Source: Capillidium heterosporum | Taxonomy: Eukaryota; Entomophthoromycota; Entomophthoromycetes; Entomophthorales; Capillidiaceae | Reading direction: 5' to 3' | Assembly (NCBI GenBank): GCA_016630905.1 | Contig: WBMQ01000008.1 | Coordinates: forward strand, 1,240,001-1,304,000 | Length of the DNA: 64,000 bases | Part shown: positions 59,683 to 64,000 of the stretch, piece after piece | Layout of the letters: the number at the start of each line of letters is the position of its first letter | How positions within the stretch are numbered: the first letter of the stretch is position 1 | Program-made: the position numbers and the translations under genes | Notes under the pieces: model-generated | The model's input: the letters and a program-made list of their open reading frames with translations, nothing else | Database searches by the model: none | Told to the model about the DNA's origin: nothing

Positions 59683-60132
59683 ATGAAGACCTCCATCATC
59701 ACCAGCTTAGTCGTTCTCGTATCTGGTGCCTTTGCCTGCAAGCCCATAACTGACAACACTGTCTTCGACTGTGGTTCAGCCACCGACGCCTTCCAAGTCC
59801 AATCTATCGCCCTCACACCCTCTAAACCCGTCTTAGGTCAGAAAGTCAACCTTGCTCTAGTTGGTAACGTCACCCAGGAGATCGTTAAAGGTTCCATCGT
59901 CAAGGTTACCGCCAAACGCAGTGGCGTTACCGTCTACAGCAAAGACTACGATTTGTGTGACTACTTGGCTTCAGGAACTCACCAGTGTCCCATCGGTCAA
60001 GGTCCCTTCAGTGGCAGCAAGGACCTCGACATCATCGCTGGCTTACCTGCTGGTGACTACGTAGTTGACACTGTTGCTACTTCTGCTTCTGGCTCTGCCA
60101 TCTTCAACGTTCAGTTTAAGTTCACCCTTTAA
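59683..60132 (+). CDS. secreted ML-domain (NPC2-like) lipid-binding protein, copy 2
   Basis: 149 aa, single exon. Signal peptide KTSIITSLVVLVSGAFAC, then the same ML domain as copy 1: NTVFDCGSATDAFQVQSI, ALVGNVTQEIVKGSIVKV, DYDLCDYLASGTHQCPIGQG, LPAGDYVVDTVA, NVQFKFTL. Differences from copy 1 are mostly conservative (Thr/Val, Lys/Gln, Ile/Val). Codon use is more C-ending than in copy 1 and neighbours, compatible with high expression. An N-glycosylation site (NVT) is present here and absent in copy 1 (NVV). The shared promoter suggests common regulation; the role in lipid capture or transport is inferred from the family. Confidence 0.93.
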   Translation: MKTSIITSLVVLVSGAFACKPITDNTVFDCGSATDAFQVQSIALTPSKPVLGQKVNLALVGNVTQEIVKGSIVKVTAKRSGVTVYSKDYDLCDYLASGTHQCPIGQGPFSGSKDLDIIAGLPAGDYVVDTVATSASGSAIFNVQFKFTL

Positions 60133-61855
60133 ATAAAAATTGAGTTTAGTAGTCTGCGAACATTATATATACCTTAAAATTTCATCAATTAATGCTGGCC
60201 TATTCTTACTTTTGATTATTAAACTATATAGATTTATACTATAGCCCAGTATATATTCAAAAATTTTCAATTATAAAATGGTATATAATAACCAAGCTAT
60301 AATATTCTAAAATCTATTGCATCTTTACTTTCCAATTTTAAAGGTATATATAATACATTATTTGATACAAATGCTAGTACTGTATATTTTTCTAAGCTAA
60401 AATAACAAGAAATGTTTCCTCAAAATCAAATAGTAAGCTAATGAATGTGCCTTGACATACGAAGTGAAAGAGGTACACTTACAACTTTTACTTAGAGCTA
60501 CACCACCACCCAATTCAAAGGACGATCTCAATAAGTGTCATCCTTGAAAACACCTGCAACCAGCCTTGAAATGCTGTATCAAAGTACTCTTTCAACTGCT
60601 ATTGTGGCTCAGCCTTCCATCACTATAAATTTATCGTGTCATTCAATAATTAAAAGAATAAAGCCAAACTTTGTCCCAGACTCAGCTAAAAAATTAAAGT
60701 AAATCTTGAATCTAATTTAAATATAGTTGTTTGGAAAGGCGTAAACTATTTGGTATCGGTAAATTGGATAGTTTTGGCAAGCTCAATTATTAAAAGCTAT
60801 ACATTTTATCTGAACCAAGTAGTAAACCCATCAATCGAATTTAGATTAGTACATCTGTCCCTAAATAAGCTTTTCAAGCTAATAGTTAAATAGTATTAAA
60901 TTGGGATGATGTGTTTGTAAATTTTGTTGCTTTTATATATACCTGAACCATAGCTTATTTGTTCATGTGTACGTTTAAGTATAATAGGGCATATATATAA
61001 TATAATCGATTTGTATCTGCTTCTACTCATAATACTTAGTTCTGTGAGCATATTTTATATTCCGAAAAGTAAATATCAGTAGTGTATATCTATATAAATT
61101 AAACCATCACGTACCTCAAAATCCTTTGGTAAATGAATAGGTGAACCTCAGCATATGAAGCTGGAAATATACTAATGCTATTTACCGAGTTGTATTTTCC
61201 TTCAATTTGGAATTTAATAACGATATAGACCAATCTTGAAGCACCCTATTACAATAGCTCACATCTACTATTATATGCCAGCTCCTTGCTTACAGAAAAC
61301 TCAAAGTGCTGAGTACTAAGATCGAAATTTAACCAAGACTAAAACTTACAGCTAATCTATATATTTTATATAAACTTTGATATTATGATGCATTGGCTGA
61401 AAGTGAGTTTAAATCCAGTTTAATTAGTTTTTACAAATAATATTCGATATAAACCTTAAAGCTGTCTACTTCATATCACTTACAATAGTATTTATTCTAC
61501 TCTATATACTTTTTACTGATAACCACAAGATAGTTAAAATGTCGCTAAGGTGGAAGTTGACAAGTTCTCAGCATCTCAGCTTCAACTTGCCACGATTTAG
61601 TTTCGATAAAAAAACCAAAAACATAGTCGTAAAAAATATCCAATGAGTTGCCTTTATTTCAAAGCCTACCTTCAAGCTATTGGGTTTTACTAATTAGGCT
61701 TAGTGTAATAGATTATATCATTTTTAGGCACATCTTATTGGTCATCACTCTTGCAACTAACTACCAAACAGCCAAACCTAAAGTTACATCATGCTCTTTC
61801 AGATAAATACATGAAGCTCGAGTTGAAGTAAAAGCTATTTCAGTGCCAAGTCAAT
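60133..61855. other. intergenic
   Basis: 1.7 kb AT-rich spacer; nothing supported. Confidence 0.65.
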
Positions 61856-63598
61856 ATGAGTAAGCAAAAGTATTTCCCAGTAGGCATCATCAGCAACGAC
61901 AACAAATTATACCCGGTTAATTACAACCAAGGTACGCAAACTAATGATAGTGTCGCTACTAAAGACAACCCTTTCGAGATGGAGTTCCTCATCGAGAACA
62001 TCAAAGTGCTTTTTAGTTTAAATATCTTTTAAACAAATTGTAGGGACCCATCGACTTTTTGACGTTGGAAGAAGAAGTTGCAAAATCTTCCTTTGAAGGT
62101 GGATGCTACGAAACTAACGTAAAGGCAATCATACGAAGTTTCGATGGGGAATGTGCTAAAGTACTTGTTTAAAAACACAAGCTACTGACTTTATTTTTCT
62201 AGATAGCTTTAACTTTCAGTGGATGTACCGCTAACACTTTGATCGAAAACCTGTTCAAAAGCCAGTACGTGTTAAATTTATCCGAAAATGGCAGTCGCGA
62301 TTGGTTCCCAGTTGACACCCAGACTTTAACTAGATTCTACCCTTCCTACGATAAACCAACTTATATGAAGGTGGGGGACAGTATATTTGATGCCGATGAA
62401 TTAGCTACAGTTGAAGGAAAATCTATCCCGGAAGCTATTAGAACTGCAAACTCTGATGTCAAAGAAAAGCTGTATAGCGAATTTTTCAAAACATTCTTAT
62501 CGGGAGACCATACCTCTATAAATTTGTAAGTGTGCTGTAGGTATAGCTATCTAATTTTATTTAGGGCTAAAGAGGGTAAAATAGTCATATCAGTAGCGAG
62601 GGAGTTACTAGTTTCAGCCAAGATGCAACATGTTATAACCAACACCGCCATGTTGCTGACGATGTTAAACGACCATGGTTTCCCATCTATGGTAAAGGTA
62701 GTAACAAATATTTTTTTCTAACATTAGTTTAGCATAGTCTTATTTGGATGGCGATGAATTTCCATGGGATGAAAGAGAGCTTCACTTCCCTTCTCAAGCT
62801 CCTACAAGCCCTAAATGCATACAAGGAAAATTTGGCAGAGGTGTACGAGAGACATAAGCTAACCTTAAATCAGCAATTTGATGAGCTGATCCGGTGTACT
62901 TTGGAAGCCCTCAAAGCCATTGAGGTTATGGACCTGTATCAACTTGATGGTAAAATGCTTTATACTACAAATATTAATCATATATAGACTTGTTGCTAAG
63001 GCTTTCAGTACTGCTAAAAGATTGTTCCGAAGGATTGATGGAGTTCACCAATGATGTCAAAGAGAAGATCGTACATCTCAAGGAAATGAGAGATGAAGGG
63101 CATCGGTACACGATCGGAGCTGCACTGTAAGTATTTAATAGGCTTTCAACTTATCAATTCCATAGAGGGGCTACTGCTGCCGTAGGATATGCCGTCATGT
63201 CACGCTCCAGCAAATCTTTCTTCAGCAAGGCGGCTAAAGCAGCTGTTGTCGTCGGCAGCGTTGCTGCCACCTACTACTACTACCAACTGGAATGTGAGTT
63301 GGACACCTTCATCGAAAAGCAAACTAGAGTCGTCTCTATAGCTTCCAATTTGGTTAATACCCTCAACTTTCAAAAAAACAATTTACCTAAATCGACGATG
63401 GAGCTGTTTCAGTTCAACGATTCGAGCAGCGATGTCGTCACCGATGTTTTGGTAAAAGATTTGAATGAGCTCAAAGATAGCTTGGAGGCCATCCTTGACA
63501 TCTTCAATATTAGCTCAGAGGATGCCCAGAAGGGGAACCAAGGTATTTCAAGGTATTTGGCGCTACCCAGTTACTTTTCGGGAGGTCGTGAGGAGTGA
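61856..63598 (+). CDS. unrecognised 501-aa helical protein with central hydrophobic segment
   Basis: Family not recognised. Seven exons join in phase: 61856-62005, 62044-62160, 62203-62525, 62565-62691, 62733-62949, 62988-63126, 63166-63598; introns 38-42 nt. The N-terminal third is mixed and has several Cys (FEGGCYETN, FSGCTANTL). Then come long amphipathic helices (ARELLVSAKMQHVITNTAML, LKLLQALNAYKENLAEVYER), a Gly/Ala-rich hydrophobic region (GAALGATAAVGYAVM and AAKAAVVVGSVAATYYYY, about 353-400) and more helices. No signal peptide. The order helix bundle, hydrophobic hairpin, helix bundle resembles membrane-inserting helical proteins in general, including alpha-helical pore-formers and ApoL-like proteins, but no homology is visible. 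Confidence 0.75.
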
Positions 63599-64000
63599 TG
63601 AGATGGCTTTGCCTTTATTTGAAGCCTTGCTATACCACATCTTTAGCTACTGAATACTGCCTATATTTTCTAATTTTTCAACATCTCATTAAATGTACAT
63701 TATTGTTATTTAGCTTATTTTTGTAAATATTATTGCCAAGTATAGTATTGTTAAAGATATGGCAACTGGTATAAATATGATGGTTCTCAATAGTCTTAGC
63801 TTCCCATATCTTTAGGATAAGTATTTGACTCGAACTCTTCATACACTAATCAAAGCTATTTCAAATTCCATTCAGTATCACAGTTGAAATTAAAGTTACT
63901 ACATACCTCAATCCCAATCACCTGGCTAAATGGTTGATCTTAGTATAGAGCGGTCGAATGCTAATCTTCCAATTTCCCTTGAAACCTATAGTAACTTTGG
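63599..64000. other. right-edge intergenic sequence
   Basis: About 400 bases after the last gene; AT-rich, nothing supported. Confidence 0.6.

Overview
The window looks like nuclear DNA of an early-diverging, filamentous fungus. It is AT-rich, and most conserved genes are cut by very short introns (about 33-64 nt, usually GTAA/GTAT...TAG with a CTAAC/CTGAT-like branch point). The content is fungal: a Rho1 GEF with DEP-DH-PH-CNH order, fungal ATP sulfurylase with a degenerate APS-kinase domain, GMC oxidoreductase. Other genes are rare in Dikarya: rhodopsin-like 7TM receptors, SARAF, and a Na/K-ATPase-type P-type pump. That mix recalls Entomophthoromycotina such as Conidiobolus. The assignment is inference from gene content; no marker gene was compared.

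Left third (1-16.7 kb): a poorly resolved minus-strand gene at the edge; a seven-exon SDR dehydrogenase; U1-70K (minus) divergent from the Rho GEF (plus); an unrecognised 511-aa gene; and PTRHD1-type peptidyl-tRNA hydrolase (minus) divergent from a 15-exon hexosaminidase D-like GH20 gene. PTRHD1 and most GH20 exons are too short to stand out as ORFs and were built from splice sites. Middle (16.9-35 kb): two tandem SARAF paralogues, a secreted GMC oxidoreductase, an F-box/LRR-like protein, a fungal transcription-factor-like protein without a zinc cluster, ATP sulfurylase (MET3), and an unknown 192-aa gene.

Right half (35-64 kb): long AT-rich gaps with exon-like fragments and decayed coding sequence; two nearly identical ML-domain (NPC2-like) secreted lipid-binding proteins 20 kb apart in opposite orientation that also share about 230 bp of promoter; three related 7TM receptors (43.7, 47.4 and 52.8 kb); a small secreted protein; tRNA-Lys; the spliceosomal protein MFAP1; a type IIC P-type ATPase; and a 501-aa protein with a central hydrophobic segment.

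No operon-like unit is present. A tentative theme is membrane and environmental signalling: three receptors, secreted lipid carriers, two ER calcium-entry regulators, a cation pump and a Rho exchange factor. The most novel-looking features are the receptor family with its own extracellular-loop signature, the SARAF pair without signal peptides, and the promoter-duplicated ML pair. Several conserved genes (Rho GEF, MFAP1, one receptor, the ATPase) need single-base frame corrections, nearly all extra bases. This points to consensus errors or decay, so these models should be read with that in mind.
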